Shown one piece after another: positions 8,661-17,256 of a stretch of DNA of 64,000 nt. The stretch is taken from NCBI RefSeq assembly GCF_038396845.1, contig NZ_CP151587.1, positions 1,214,001 to 1,278,000 on the forward strand. Reading direction: 5' to 3'. A model generated the notes under the pieces. It worked only from the letters and a program-made list of their open reading frames with translations. It was not told the origin of the DNA and searched no databases. Origin of the DNA: Gymnodinialimonas sp. 57CJ19 (GTDB taxonomy: Bacteria; Pseudomonadota; Alphaproteobacteria; Rhodobacterales; Rhodobacteraceae). Each line of letters opens with the position of its first letter. Position 1 is the stretch's first letter. Position numbers and translations under genes: made by a program.

Positions 8661-10392
8661 CGTGATCCGAGAAGATCGGGCCGATGGCACGATGATCCTG
8701 CGTGCGCGGGCTGACCTTGGAGATATCGCTGAACGTACCACAGATTGGTTGGAGCATTGGGCCGTTGAGACCCCGGACACGGTGTTTCTGGCGGAACGCT
8801 CGGGCGACGGCTGGCGTGAAGTCAACTACCGCGAAGCGCGCGACACAGCCCGTGCCATTGCCGTTGGATTGCTGGATATCGGCGTGGGACCAGACCGCCC
8901 GGTCATGGTGATTACGGGCAATTCGGTCGCCCATGGGCTGCTGGCATTGGCGTGCCAATATATCGGGGCGCCCATCGTGCCCGTGGCCGAGCAATATGCC
9001 GCCATTCCCGCGGCGCGGGGGCAGATTGACTACATCGCCTCGCTCATCCAGCCGGGGGCTGTCTTCGCCGAAGATGGCGCGGCGCTGGCCGATGTCTTTG
9101 CCCGCGATAGCCTGCACGGCGTGCAACAACTGATGGCGACAGGGCCGGGCCTGACGCTGGACGCCCTGGCACAACGCGGCGGCGATCTGCGCGGCGTTTC
9201 TGTCGGCCCCGATACGGTCGCCAAGATCCTGATGACCAGCGGCAGCACCTCGGCGCCCAAGGGGGTGAAAACCACCCACCGGATGATGTGCGTGAACCAA
9301 GCGCAAATTGCCATGGGCCTGCCGTTCCTGAAAAGCCGCCCCCCCGTGTTGGTGGATTGGCTGCCTTGGAACCATGTCTTTGGCGGCTCTCATAACTTTA
9401 ACATCGTGCTGGCCAACGGCGGCACCATGTATATCGACGGCGGCAAACCGGTTCCCGCGCTGATCGGCGAAACGGTCGAGAACAACCGCCTGAAACAGGG
9501 CACGATCAGCTTCAACGTCCCCGTGGGCTTCGCCGCGCTACGCGACGCGATGAAGGATGACCCGGGCTTTGCCAAAGCGTTTTTCGAAGACCTCGACATG
9601 CTGTTCTACGCCGGGGCTTCCCTGCCGCAGGACGTGTGGAGCGATCTGGAAAGCATGGCGCTGGACGTTCGCGGCGACCTGCCGTTGTTCACCTCTTCCT
9701 GGGGGCTGACCGAAACCGCGCCGGCGGCCATTCTACAGCATGAACCCACAAAGCGTTCCGGCGTGGTGGGCGTGCCTTTGCCGGGGGTCGATGTGAAACT
9801 GATCCCCGTGGACGACCGATACGAGGTCCGCGTCAAAGGTCCGTCGATTTTCAACGGCTACCTCGGCGACGCCCAGAAAACCGCCGATGCATTTGACGAA
9901 GAAGGCTACTTCAGGACCGGCGATGCCATGGCCTTTGTGGATCCCGATGACATGAACCAAGGGCTCCGGTTCGATGGACGCATCGGCGAAGAATTCAAGC
10001 TTGTCACCGGCACATGGGTGCGGGCGGGCGTTCTGCGTCTGAAGGTTCTGGAGGCGCTGAAAGGCATCGCACAGGATGTTGTCCTTGTGGGCGAAGGGCA
10101 CGGCGAAGTCGGGGCGTTGATCGTACCTACCCAAGGGCTCCGAGACGGCGCCATTGAAGAGGCGGGCGCCCTGCTGACCGATGCCGATTTCGCTGGGTTA
10201 TGCGGATGGTCAGGCGGCTCTGCCGCGCAGATCAAGCGAGTCTTGGTGATGGCGGAGCCGCCGGACATCGCAGACGGAGAGATTACCGCGAAGGGCAACC
10301 TGAACTTTGCGAAACTGAAGTCACGCAGGGCAGATTTGATAGAAAGCCTCTATCAAGGTGGTCCGGGCGTCGTTGTGTTGGGAGACAGCTAA
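8638..10392 (+). CDS. fcs: Feruloyl-CoA synthase-like acyl-CoA ligase
   Basis: This 584-aa adenylate-forming ligase activates a carboxylic acid with ATP and CoA. The P-loop is MTSGSTSAPKGVKTTH (about residues 198-213), then DWLPWNHVFGGSHNFN and SWGLTETAPA, which are features of the feruloyl-CoA synthase branch. YFRTGDA and LRFDGRIGEEFKL are the hinge motifs, and the C-terminal lysine region ITAKGNLN is present. TTG 8638 follows GGGAGGG by 8 bases and overlaps the regulator gene by 23 bases. An in-frame GTG at 8662 is an alternative. Ferulate itself is not proven; p-coumarate or other cinnamates are equally possible. Confidence 0.85.
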   Translation: MDKYQRHDVIREDRADGTMILRARADLGDIAERTTDWLEHWAVETPDTVFLAERSGDGWREVNYREARDTARAIAVGLLDIGVGPDRPVMVITGNSVAHGLLALACQYIGAPIVPVAEQYAAIPAARGQIDYIASLIQPGAVFAEDGAALADVFARDSLHGVQQLMATGPGLTLDALAQRGGDLRGVSVGPDTVAKILMTSGSTSAPKGVKTTHRMMCVNQAQIAMGLPFLKSRPPVLVDWLPWNHVFGGSHNFNIVLANGGTMYIDGGKPVPALIGETVENNRLKQGTISFNVPVGFAALRDAMKDDPGFAKAFFEDLDMLFYAGASLPQDVWSDLESMALDVRGDLPLFTSSWGLTETAPAAILQHEPTKRSGVVGVPLPGVDVKLIPVDDRYEVRVKGPSIFNGYLGDAQKTADAFDEEGYFRTGDAMAFVDPDDMNQGLRFDGRIGEEFKLVTGTWVRAGVLRLKVLEALKGIAQDVVLVGEGHGEVGALIVPTQGLRDGAIEEAGALLTDADFAGLCGWSGGSAAQIKRVLVMAEPPDIADGEITAKGNLNFAKLKSRRADLIESLYQGGPGVVVLGDS

Positions 10393-11573
10393 TGGCCTTC
10401 ATTCCATATGGTGCCTATTGGGCCACCCCATTTGCGCGCTGGCAAGGAACGCTGGCGCATTTGAACTCGGTCGAGTTCGCCGCCCATGTGTGTCGGTCCG
10501 AGTTGGGCCGGATGAACCTGACGCCTGACACATTTGATTTTGCCGCCTTCGGTCAGACCGTTTTGCAACCGGGCAGCTTTTATGGCGGGCCGTGGTTCAC
10601 GGCGATGGCAGGGGCCGAAGGCTTGGCCGCGCCGATGGTGTCACAGGCCTGCGCGACGGGCGCACGTTTGCTGTCCACGGCGGTGGGCGAATGCCTGCAA
10701 GGGGCGAAACAGGCGTTGTTGGTGTCCGGGGACCGAACCTCCAACGGGGCCCATGTCTACTACCCCGCCCCCCAAGGGACGGGCGGCACCGGGACGTCCG
10801 AGAACCTGGTTCTGGATAGTTTTGGCCATGACCCCTGGGCGCGGAATGGGATGCTCCAGACCGGAGAAAACGTCGCCGCGCGTGAAGGGATCAGCACGGA
10901 AGAGCAGCACGATCTGGTGGTGACGCGGCGCGGGCAATACGACGATGCCTTGGCCGATGACCGTGCCTTTCAACGCCGCTATATGCCGGTTCTGGAAGTG
11001 CCGGACGCACGGTTCCGCAAGACCGTCGCCACGCTGGAAACCGATGAGGGCGTGGAGCCGACGGACCCCGACAAACTGACCCGTCTGCGGCCCGTGTTGC
11101 CTGACGGCACAATCACCTTTGCCGGGCAGACCCACCCGGCTGATGGCAATGCTGGCATGGTAGTGGTGGCGGACCGCGAAAGGGCGCAGGAGATCAGCTC
11201 GGGCCCGATTGTCGAGATTCTGGCCGTGGGGCAGGGCCGCGAAGAAAAGGGCTACATGCCCGCCGCGCCGATCAAGGCGGCGGCCATGGCGATGGAGCGG
11301 GCCGGGATCAGCATTGATGGGGTCGACACGATCAAATCCCACAACCCTTTTGCGGTGAATGACATCGCGTTCGCCCGTGCCTACGGGATTGATTGGCGGA
11401 GCATGAACAACTTCGGCAGCTCCCTTATCTGGGGTCACCCGCAGGGACCAACGGGCCTGCGGGCGATGATCGAGATGATCGAGGAATTGAACATGCGCGG
11501 CGGTGGAACAGGACTGTTCCAAGGTTGTGCGGCGGGGGATTCCGCCATGGCCGTCGTCTTGCGGGTTGGCTGA
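10392..11573 (+). CDS. Thiolase-family acyl-CoA acyltransferase
   Basis: A 393-aa thiolase. The nucleophilic Cys is residue 87 in SQACATGAR, the catalytic His is in GHPQGPTG, and the second Cys is in FQGCAAGDSAM. The ATG overlaps the ligase stop by one base (TAATG), so it is the last gene of the operon. It would release acetyl-CoA from a 3-oxo-3-arylpropionyl-CoA and leave a benzoyl-CoA-type product. The family is clear and the substrate is inferred. An in-frame extension of 64 codons upstream lies inside the ligase gene and is not used. Confidence 0.87.
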   Translation: MAFIPYGAYWATPFARWQGTLAHLNSVEFAAHVCRSELGRMNLTPDTFDFAAFGQTVLQPGSFYGGPWFTAMAGAEGLAAPMVSQACATGARLLSTAVGECLQGAKQALLVSGDRTSNGAHVYYPAPQGTGGTGTSENLVLDSFGHDPWARNGMLQTGENVAAREGISTEEQHDLVVTRRGQYDDALADDRAFQRRYMPVLEVPDARFRKTVATLETDEGVEPTDPDKLTRLRPVLPDGTITFAGQTHPADGNAGMVVVADRERAQEISSGPIVEILAVGQGREEKGYMPAAPIKAAAMAMERAGISIDGVDTIKSHNPFAVNDIAFARAYGIDWRSMNNFGSSLIWGHPQGPTGLRAMIEMIEELNMRGGGTGLFQGCAAGDSAMAVVLRVG

Positions 11574-11580
11574 AGCCATG

Positions 11581-11606
11581 GGCGCGGCGGTGAGGGCCGC
11601 CGCGCC
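11581..11606. terminator. GC hairpin between convergent thiolase and P450 genes
   Basis: GGCGCGGCGG (11581-11590) and CCGCCGCGCC (11597-11606) pair perfectly over 10 bp with a 6-base loop. It lies between two converging stop codons. No T-run follows on either strand, so it is a plausible but incomplete bidirectional terminator. Confidence 0.45.
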
Positions 11607-11617
11607 ACTTCAAGGCA

Positions 11618-12826
11618 TTAGCGGACCTTGATGGGCAACGATGACCAGCCGCGAAAGCGTGCCAGTCCCAACCGTTCCCCTGTGTTGGTACGGGCGAGTT
11701 TCGGGAAACGTTCAATCAATCCACCCACGGCGATACGCCCCTCCATCCGCGCCAGCGACGCGCCAAGGCAGACATGGATGCCGGTGATAAAGGCGATATG
11801 GGGGTTGGGCTTGCGGGCGATGTCAAAGCGGTCGGGGTCTGCAAAAACCTCGGGGTCACGGTTGGCCCCGGCAATTGACGTGTGGATATAAGTGCCCTTG
11901 GGGATCAACGTGCCAGAGGGCAGGTTTATATCGTCGCCCGCCAAGCGGTTACCGATTTGCAGCGGGCTTTCCATGCGCAGGATTTCCTCAAGCGCGGTGC
12001 CGATCAGGGTGGGATCATCGCGCAAGCGTCGGTGTTCGCTTGGGTTTTCCAGCAGCAGATCGACCGAGTTCCCCACAAAAGAGGTCGTCGTCTCGTGGCC
12101 CGCGTTCAGCAGGAAGATACAGTTCTGGACCAGCTCTTGTTGCGTCAGTTTGCGACCATTGTGTTCCCCGAAAATCAGCGCCTCCAGCACCTCACCTTCA
12201 GCGCCAGCATCGGGGTTGTCGCGGCGATGGTTGATGAGGTCATCCAGAACCGCGCCGAATTCCTCTACGGCGCGGTTGCCGGCATCCATCTGTTGCGGCG
12301 ACACGACCGGGTCCAACGCGCCGAGAATGGCGGTGGAATAGCCGCGCAGTTCTGCCCGGTAGGCTTCCGGCACGCCGAGCATGATCGAGATGATCTCGGT
12401 CGGGAGCATCATGGCGAAATCAGCGATCAGGTCCAATTCGCCGAGGTCTTCGACCCTGTCCAGCAGGCGGGCGACGATCCGTTCCACCGCGCGGTCCATT
12501 TCTTGCAACTTGCGCGGGGTGAACGCGCCCGAGATCAGCTTGCGCACAACCGTGTGATCGGGCGGGTCGTTGAACACGAGTGAGGTCGTGTGATGCTCTT
12601 TCAACGGACATTCGCCGAATTTCTTGCCAAACGCCTCGGTCTTGTCCGACAGCATATCGCGGGACCGGTAAGTGGCGAGGCAATCATCGTGGCGGGTCAG
12701 AAAGACCGAGCCATCGGCATTGAGATGCACCGGCGCGGATTGGCGCAGGGCGGCGAGGGTTGCATAGGGGTTTTCAATGAAAGCCGCGTCGATACGGTTG
12801 ATATCGAACTGTGCCACGTCCAGCAT
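11618..12826 (-). CDS. Cytochrome P450
   Basis: A 402-aa soluble bacterial P450 monooxygenase. The I-helix oxygen-activation motif is AGHETTTS (residues 242-249), ExxR is EILR (281-284), and the haem-binding loop is FITGIHVCLG with ligand Cys353. In the usual loop F-G-x-G-x-H-x-C the second residue is Gly; here it is Ile. The start at 12826 is preceded by GGAGG. The frame stays open upstream for 174 codons without a better start. No ferredoxin or reductase partner is adjacent. The substrate is unknown. Confidence 0.93.
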   Translation of the reverse strand: MLDVAQFDINRIDAAFIENPYATLAALRQSAPVHLNADGSVFLTRHDDCLATYRSRDMLSDKTEAFGKKFGECPLKEHHTTSLVFNDPPDHTVVRKLISGAFTPRKLQEMDRAVERIVARLLDRVEDLGELDLIADFAMMLPTEIISIMLGVPEAYRAELRGYSTAILGALDPVVSPQQMDAGNRAVEEFGAVLDDLINHRRDNPDAGAEGEVLEALIFGEHNGRKLTQQELVQNCIFLLNAGHETTTSFVGNSVDLLLENPSEHRRLRDDPTLIGTALEEILRMESPLQIGNRLAGDDINLPSGTLIPKGTYIHTSIAGANRDPEVFADPDRFDIARKPNPHIAFITGIHVCLGASLARMEGRIAVGGLIERFPKLARTNTGERLGLARFRGWSSLPIKVR

Positions 12827-12893
12827 CTTGCCACCTCCCAATGGTGCGGAGAGTATTGCGGTTGGAGGGACGGGCCTGCAAGGGGGAGCTTGG

Positions 12894-13634
12894 TTAGAGG
12901 GCGTTTCGGGTCGCGCTATCTTGTGGCGGTCCCGTACGGTCGATCCGACGGTCCCTGCGGTCGAATTCGGTTTGGTAGAAATGGTCGAGGCTTTGGTGTG
13001 GCAGGGGGACATAGGGGCCGAGGTTCCGGGCTGCCACAATCCGGTCGAGCCGGAACATGCGGAAGGCTTCACGTAGCTCGCACCACGCCACAAGCGTCCA
13101 GACAGAGCCCCAGAACCAGAGACCGAGGGGGCGCAGGATGCGTTCGGTCGGTGCGCCCTTGTCGTCACGATAGTCGATAGACAGTCGCTCAGGCGCTTGG
13201 ATGGCGGCCTCCACTGTATCGATGGTAGCGCGGGTTTTGTCGTCGAGCGGGTTGGTTGTCCAAGCTTCGAACCGTAGGCGCTCGGCGCGGGTCCGGGTGG
13301 TATCGGGAAGCACAGCGGTGATCTTGTCCAAGGCGCTATCGGCCCCACGGGCCATCGAGGTGCCGCCCCAGGTTTGCAACATCCGGGCGCCGACGCTCAG
13401 GGCGACGATCTCTTCTTCGGTAAACATGAGCGGCGGCAGGTTGTAGCCGTCGCGCATCATGTAGCCCACGCCCGCTTCGCCATCTATCGGGACGCCGGAG
13501 CCTTGGAGGTGGGCGATGTCGCGGTAGATCGTGCGTTCAGACACCTCCATCGCGTCGGCCAAGGCACGCGCGGTGGTCAGCTTGCCGAGGCGCAAGCGGT
13601 CGATAAGGCGGAAGAGGCGATCTGCTCGGCGCAT
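12894..13634 (-). CDS. YafY-type WYL-domain transcriptional regulator
   Basis: A 246-aa regulator with an N-terminal HTH (residues 1-60, starting MRRADRLFRLIDRLR; ALADAMEVSERTIYRDIAHL is the helix-turn-helix) and a C-terminal WYL domain (LSIDYRDDKGAPTERILRPLG then WTLVAWCELREAFRMFRLDRI). The start at 13634 is chosen because the conserved N-terminus begins there; the frame is open for 48 further codons upstream. It sits 67 bases upstream of the P450 gene and 162 bases downstream of the VOC gene on the same strand. Its target may be the palindrome at 14221. Confidence 0.9.
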   Translation of the reverse strand: MRRADRLFRLIDRLRLGKLTTARALADAMEVSERTIYRDIAHLQGSGVPIDGEAGVGYMMRDGYNLPPLMFTEEEIVALSVGARMLQTWGGTSMARGADSALDKITAVLPDTTRTRAERLRFEAWTTNPLDDKTRATIDTVEAAIQAPERLSIDYRDDKGAPTERILRPLGLWFWGSVWTLVAWCELREAFRMFRLDRIVAARNLGPYVPLPHQSLDHFYQTEFDRRDRRIDRTGPPQDSATRNAL

Positions 13635-13727
13635 GGGGCAGGATACCTTTGCTTGGCGAGGAGGGGAAGCGGGGGGATGGGTTGGGAAAGTCAGATCAGG
13701 TGTCGGATTGGGGGAGGAGACAGCGCA

Positions 13728-13755
13728 GGAGTTGTATTTGCCAAGACGAAGGGGG
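13728..13755 (+). repeat. Dispersed intergenic element, copy A (core only)
   Basis: The core GGAGTTGTATTTGCCAAGAC then GAAGG is present, without the paired hairpins that precede copies B to E. It lies between the WYL and VOC genes, antisense to both. Confidence 0.7.
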
Positions 13756-13796
13756 GAGCGCGCCCGGCAGAGAGCCAAGCGCGCTTCGTTGGCGGG

Positions 13797-14171
13797 TTAG
13801 GCGTTGGCTTTGAACAAGCCGATGGAGTTCCCGTCGAGGTCACGGGCGTAGAAGAATTGGCCCGGAGGGATTTGCACATCGGGGCTTTCGACCGAGCCGC
13901 CGGCGGAGATCACGCGTTCACGGGCGGCATCGAGGCTATCGGAGACGATGAGGTGGATCGTGGCGCCATCGCGGGAGGGTTTGCCGGGGTAGAGGTGACC
14001 GCCGATGCCGGGCGTGTCATCGTTGAAGGGGAGCATGGCAATCGGGTTTGGGCCTGCGGTGTCGGTGGTGAGGTTTTTTTGGAGAACGGCGCCGTAGAAG
14101 GCTTTGGCGGCGTCCAGGTCGCTTACGGCGATTTCAAACCAACAGGCGGAGTTTTGAGCGGTGTCAGACAT
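13797..14171 (-). CDS. VOC (glyoxalase-like) family protein
   Basis: A 124-aa single-domain vicinal-oxygen-chelate protein. It opens with ACWFEIAVSDLDAAKAFYGAVL, carries GGHLYPGKPSRDGATIHLIV in the middle, and ends with FFYARDLDGNSIGLFKA, the standard end of one glyoxalase module. The start at 14171 (MSDTAQN) follows AAGGA. A longer frame upstream crosses the putative operator region. The enzyme activity is unknown; many such proteins are dioxygenases, lyases or resistance proteins. Confidence 0.88.
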   Translation of the reverse strand: MSDTAQNSACWFEIAVSDLDAAKAFYGAVLQKNLTTDTAGPNPIAMLPFNDDTPGIGGHLYPGKPSRDGATIHLIVSDSLDAARERVISAGGSVESPDVQIPPGQFFYARDLDGNSIGLFKANA

Positions 14172-14220
14172 TGTGTGTTTCCTTGGTTTCTTGTGTTGAT
14201 GAAACGGGATTAGCACCCTG

Positions 14221-14244
14221 CTCCTGACAGCGTTCTGTCAGGAG
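14221..14244. promoter_or_regulatory. Perfect 10-bp palindrome between divergent VOC and membrane-protein genes
   Basis: CTCCTGACAG (14221-14230) and CTGTCAGGAG (14235-14244) are perfect inverted repeats around CGTT. A further half-site GTGTCAGGG follows at 14246-14254. No T-run follows, so it reads as an operator. The nearby WYL regulator is the likely partner. Confidence 0.55.
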
Positions 14245-14292
14245 TGTGTCAGGGCCGTTGCCTGAGAGGAAGGATTGGGAGAGAAAGGGGGT

Positions 14293-14649
14293 ATGGATCG
14301 GTTTCTAGCATTGTTGCCCCACGCCCGATTGGTGGTGTTTGGTTTGGGGGTTTTTGGCCCGCTGGCGCTGATGGGCATGCGGGGCGAACGCATTGATGTG
14401 CAGGTCGCGGTCGCGGTGTTCGCGGGTATTGCGGCGGGGTGCAGTATTCGGCGCGCACCGGTGGTTTTGCGGTTTGCGGCCATTGTGGCAGCCGTGGGCG
14501 CGATGGTGTTTCAGGCAATCGACGTGTTTGGAGAGGCCAGCCAGTGGGGCATAAGCACGGCGCCGGTTCTATGGGCCTTGCAGGGGATGCTTCTGGCCGC
14601 GCTGATATATCTGTTATTGTGGAACCAGCGCCAGTTGATGCGGTCTTAA
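14293..14649 (+). CDS. Small hypothetical membrane protein
   Basis: A 118-aa protein with about four hydrophobic segments (residues 14-32, 40-52, 60-80 and 92-110) and a basic C-terminus. No family was recognised. ATG 14293 follows a GA-rich AAAGGGGG stretch; a TTG at 14275 is an alternative start. It diverges from the VOC gene across the palindrome at 14221, and its stop overlaps that of the converging DUF1285 gene by 4 bases. Confidence 0.6.
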   Translation: MDRFLALLPHARLVVFGLGVFGPLALMGMRGERIDVQVAVAVFAGIAAGCSIRRAPVVLRFAAIVAAVGAMVFQAIDVFGEASQWGISTAPVLWALQGMLLAALIYLLLWNQRQLMRS

Positions 14650-15206
14650 AGATCTAGTTCGGCCATGGGGATGATGGGAAAGAAAGTTTCCCGCGACCAG
14701 ACACCGAACATAGCGGTGCCCTCGACCGTATGCGCCTCGCCCATATCCACGAGGCGGTAGAAGCTTTTGCGGTCGATCAGCGCCTCGAGCCCGGCGCGGA
14801 TATGGATGTAGGGGGAGGGCTCTCCGTCCGAGTCACGCTCGACCCGGACCGCATGGCCTTCCCCGGCGGTGACCGTATCGCCGACGTTGGTGGTGAAGGT
14901 GATGCCCTCTGCGGTCTGTTCGATATCCACCGCCACGAAGGGCGCATCGACAACGCGGATGCCGACCTTCTCCACCGGGGTGACGAGGAAATACTTCCCG
15001 TCCTCCAGCTTCAGGATCGTGGAGAACAGCCGCACCAGCGGTTTTCGGCCAATGGGTGTGCCTTCATAGAACCACGTCCCATCCCGGCGAATCTCCATAT
15101 CCAGATCGCCGCAGAACTCTGGATTCCACAGGTGAACGGGCGGCAGTTTGCCCTGTTTTGCAGCGTCTTGAGCGGCTTTGAGCAATTGATCGGTCGCGGG
15201 TGTCAT
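14646..15206 (-). CDS. DUF1285 domain-containing protein
   Basis: A 186-aa cytosolic protein. It matches the DUF1285 family, with the PPVHLWNPEFCGDLDMEIRR start and GTPIGRKPLVRLFSTIL. No enzymatic function is established for the family. It diverges from the moxR operon across about 160 bases. The start at 15206 gives a full-length product. Confidence 0.85.
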   Translation of the reverse strand: MTPATDQLLKAAQDAAKQGKLPPVHLWNPEFCGDLDMEIRRDGTWFYEGTPIGRKPLVRLFSTILKLEDGKYFLVTPVEKVGIRVVDAPFVAVDIEQTAEGITFTTNVGDTVTAGEGHAVRVERDSDGEPSPYIHIRAGLEALIDRKSFYRLVDMGEAHTVEGTAMFGVWSRETFFPIIPMAELDL

Positions 15207-15364
15207 GGTGTTCGTGTCCTCTCTTGGGCGTCGGGCGCGATAAAATGGGCAATCGAGGCGTTAGTCACGATGAATTGTCCCCCATCGCCTTTTGCCATTT
15301 GTGGTCTTCGGAATAGGTCTGTTACCTGTTGGAGCTATATTTATCACCCAAGCGGAGCATTTCC

Positions 15365-16372
15365 ATGGCTGACACCGAATCCCTTGTTGCCGAGATTGAA
15401 GCCTTAGGCGCGAAATTGGGAGAGGCGAAGGCCTCGATCGCGGGGCGGATTATCGGCCAGGAAGAGGTTGTGGAACTTGCTTTGGCGGCGATGCTGTCGG
15501 GCGGTCACGCTTTGCTGATGGGTTTGCCGGGGCTTGGGAAGACGTTGTTGGTGGACACGCTTTCCACGGTCATGGGTCTGTCGGCCAACCGGGTGCAATT
15601 CACGCCGGATCTGATGCCGGCGGATATTCTGGGCTCGGAAGTGTTGGAAACCGCTGACGATGGCTCGCGCAACTTCCGCTTCATCGAAGGGCCGGTCTTT
15701 TGCCAGCTGTTGATGGCCGATGAGATCAATCGTGCCTCTCCTCGGACGCAATCGGCGCTGCTGCAAGCGATGCAGGAGCAGGAGGTGACGATTGCTGGCG
15801 AACATCGCCCGTTGCCTGCGCCCTTCCATGTGTTGGCCACGCAAAACCCGATTGAGCAGGAGGGGACGTACCCCCTTCCCGAAGCGCAGTTGGACCGTTT
15901 CCTGGTGAAGATCGACGTCCCTTACCCCGATCGAGACACCGAGCGCAGCATTTTGATTGCCACCACGGGGACTGAAGAAACCTCGGTCTCTGAGGTGTTT
16001 ACCCCTGAGGAGCTGATCGCCGCGCAGCGGGTCGTGCGGCAGATGCCCGTGGGCGAAACCGTGGTGGAGATGATCCTTGATCTGGTGCGTGCATGCCGTC
16101 CGTCCGAGCCTGACGCCCCGGATGTGGTGAAAAACGCGGTGGCGTGGGGGCCTGGTCCCCGCGCGGCACAGGCGCTGATGTTGACGGCACGGGCAAGGGC
16201 GCTGCTGGATGGGCGGCTTGCGCCGTCGGTCGAAGATATCGCGGCGTTGGCGCGGCCCGTGCTGGGCCACCGGATGGCGCTGTCCTTTGCGGCCCGTGCC
16301 GAGGGTGCGGTGTTGGAGCAGGTCATCGACGAAGTCACCGCCCGCGTCACGCGGATCGAGGCGGCGGCTTGA
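15365..16372 (+). CDS. MoxR-family AAA+ ATPase
   Basis: A 335-aa AAA ATPase of the MoxR group. Walker A is GLPGLGKT (residues 53-60), Walker B is LLMADEIN (115-122), and the sensor region is VLATQNPIEQEGTYPLPEAQLDRF in broken form around 158-181. ATG 15365 follows GGAG by 7 bases. MoxR proteins act as chaperone-like ATPases for complexes that usually contain VWA proteins. It heads a four-gene overlapping operon with DUF58 and BatA-like membrane proteins, so a role in cell-envelope assembly or stress is likely but unproven. Confidence 0.93.
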   Translation: MADTESLVAEIEALGAKLGEAKASIAGRIIGQEEVVELALAAMLSGGHALLMGLPGLGKTLLVDTLSTVMGLSANRVQFTPDLMPADILGSEVLETADDGSRNFRFIEGPVFCQLLMADEINRASPRTQSALLQAMQEQEVTIAGEHRPLPAPFHVLATQNPIEQEGTYPLPEAQLDRFLVKIDVPYPDRDTERSILIATTGTEETSVSEVFTPEELIAAQRVVRQMPVGETVVEMILDLVRACRPSEPDAPDVVKNAVAWGPGPRAAQALMLTARARALLDGRLAPSVEDIAALARPVLGHRMALSFAARAEGAVLEQVIDEVTARVTRIEAAA

Positions 16373-17256
16373 GCGAACTCACCCTCCATACGCCTGACAG
16401 CCTGCGGTCGCGGTCCGAAGCGGTTGCGGCATCGCTTCCGCCGTTGATGGCGGATGCGCAGCAATTGGCGGCGACGGTGTTGTTGGGGGTGCATGGCCGC
16501 AAACGCGCGGGCACGGGGGACGAGTTCTGGCAGTATCGCCCGGCGGAAATGGGCGACAGCTATCGGTCGATCGACTGGCGACGCTCTGCCCGGTCCGATG
16601 GGCATTTTCTGCGGCAAACGGAATGGCAGGCGGCGCAATCGGTGATGATTGGCGTCGATGATGCCGCCTCTATGACCTATTCGGGCAGCAATGCGCGGCC
16701 CTCGAAACTGCGGCGGGCCCAGACCTTGGCCATGGCGCTGGCCGTGATCGCCGTGCGTGGTGGAGAGAGGGTGGGCCTGACCCATTTGGCAGAGCCGCCC
16801 CGTGGCGGGCAGGCGCAATTGCTGCGCATTGCCAGCGCGATGATGGATGGCGGAGATCGGCCCGAATACGGCGCCCCCAAGCCGCAAGTCATGCCAGCGG
16901 GCGCGCGCGCGGTGTTCTTCAGCGATTTTCTTGGCGATCCGGCGTCGATTGAAACGGTCCTTGGCCGCGCCGCTGATCGGGGCGTAAAAGGCGCGTTGGT
17001 GCAGGTACTTGACCCGGTTGAGGAGGCATTTCCCTTCGACGGGCGCACCCTGTTTGAAAGCATGTCCGGGGCGATCCGGTTTGAGACGTTGAAAGCCAAG
17101 TCCCTGCGACAAGAATACCTTGCCCGTCTTGCGGCCCGTAAAGATGCCCTGCGCGAGATGGCCCGCCGAACCGGGTGGCGCTTCCATGTGCACCACACCG
17201 ACACGCCGGCTGAACCCGCACTGTTGTGGCTTTATCAAACATTGGAGCGCCGTTGA
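16369..17256 (+). CDS. DUF58 domain-containing protein
   Basis: A 295-aa protein with the DUF58 signature GDSYRSIDWRRSARSD near residue 65, preceded by GTGDEFWQYR. A VWA-like fold follows (VMIGVDDAASM near 92). The start is TTG 16369, overlapping the moxR stop by 4 bases with GAGG 7 bases upstream. DUF58 proteins are the standard partners of MoxR ATPases. The stop overlaps the next start by one base. Confidence 0.9.
   Translation: MSELTLHTPDSLRSRSEAVAASLPPLMADAQQLAATVLLGVHGRKRAGTGDEFWQYRPAEMGDSYRSIDWRRSARSDGHFLRQTEWQAAQSVMIGVDDAASMTYSGSNARPSKLRRAQTLAMALAVIAVRGGERVGLTHLAEPPRGGQAQLLRIASAMMDGGDRPEYGAPKPQVMPAGARAVFFSDFLGDPASIETVLGRAADRGVKGALVQVLDPVEEAFPFDGRTLFESMSGAIRFETLKAKSLRQEYLARLAARKDALREMARRTGWRFHVHHTDTPAEPALLWLYQTLERR

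Noticed and set aside
12827-13348. Open frame upstream of the P450 gene on the minus strand
   Set aside because: It overlaps the WYL gene in another frame, lacks P450 features and has no good start.
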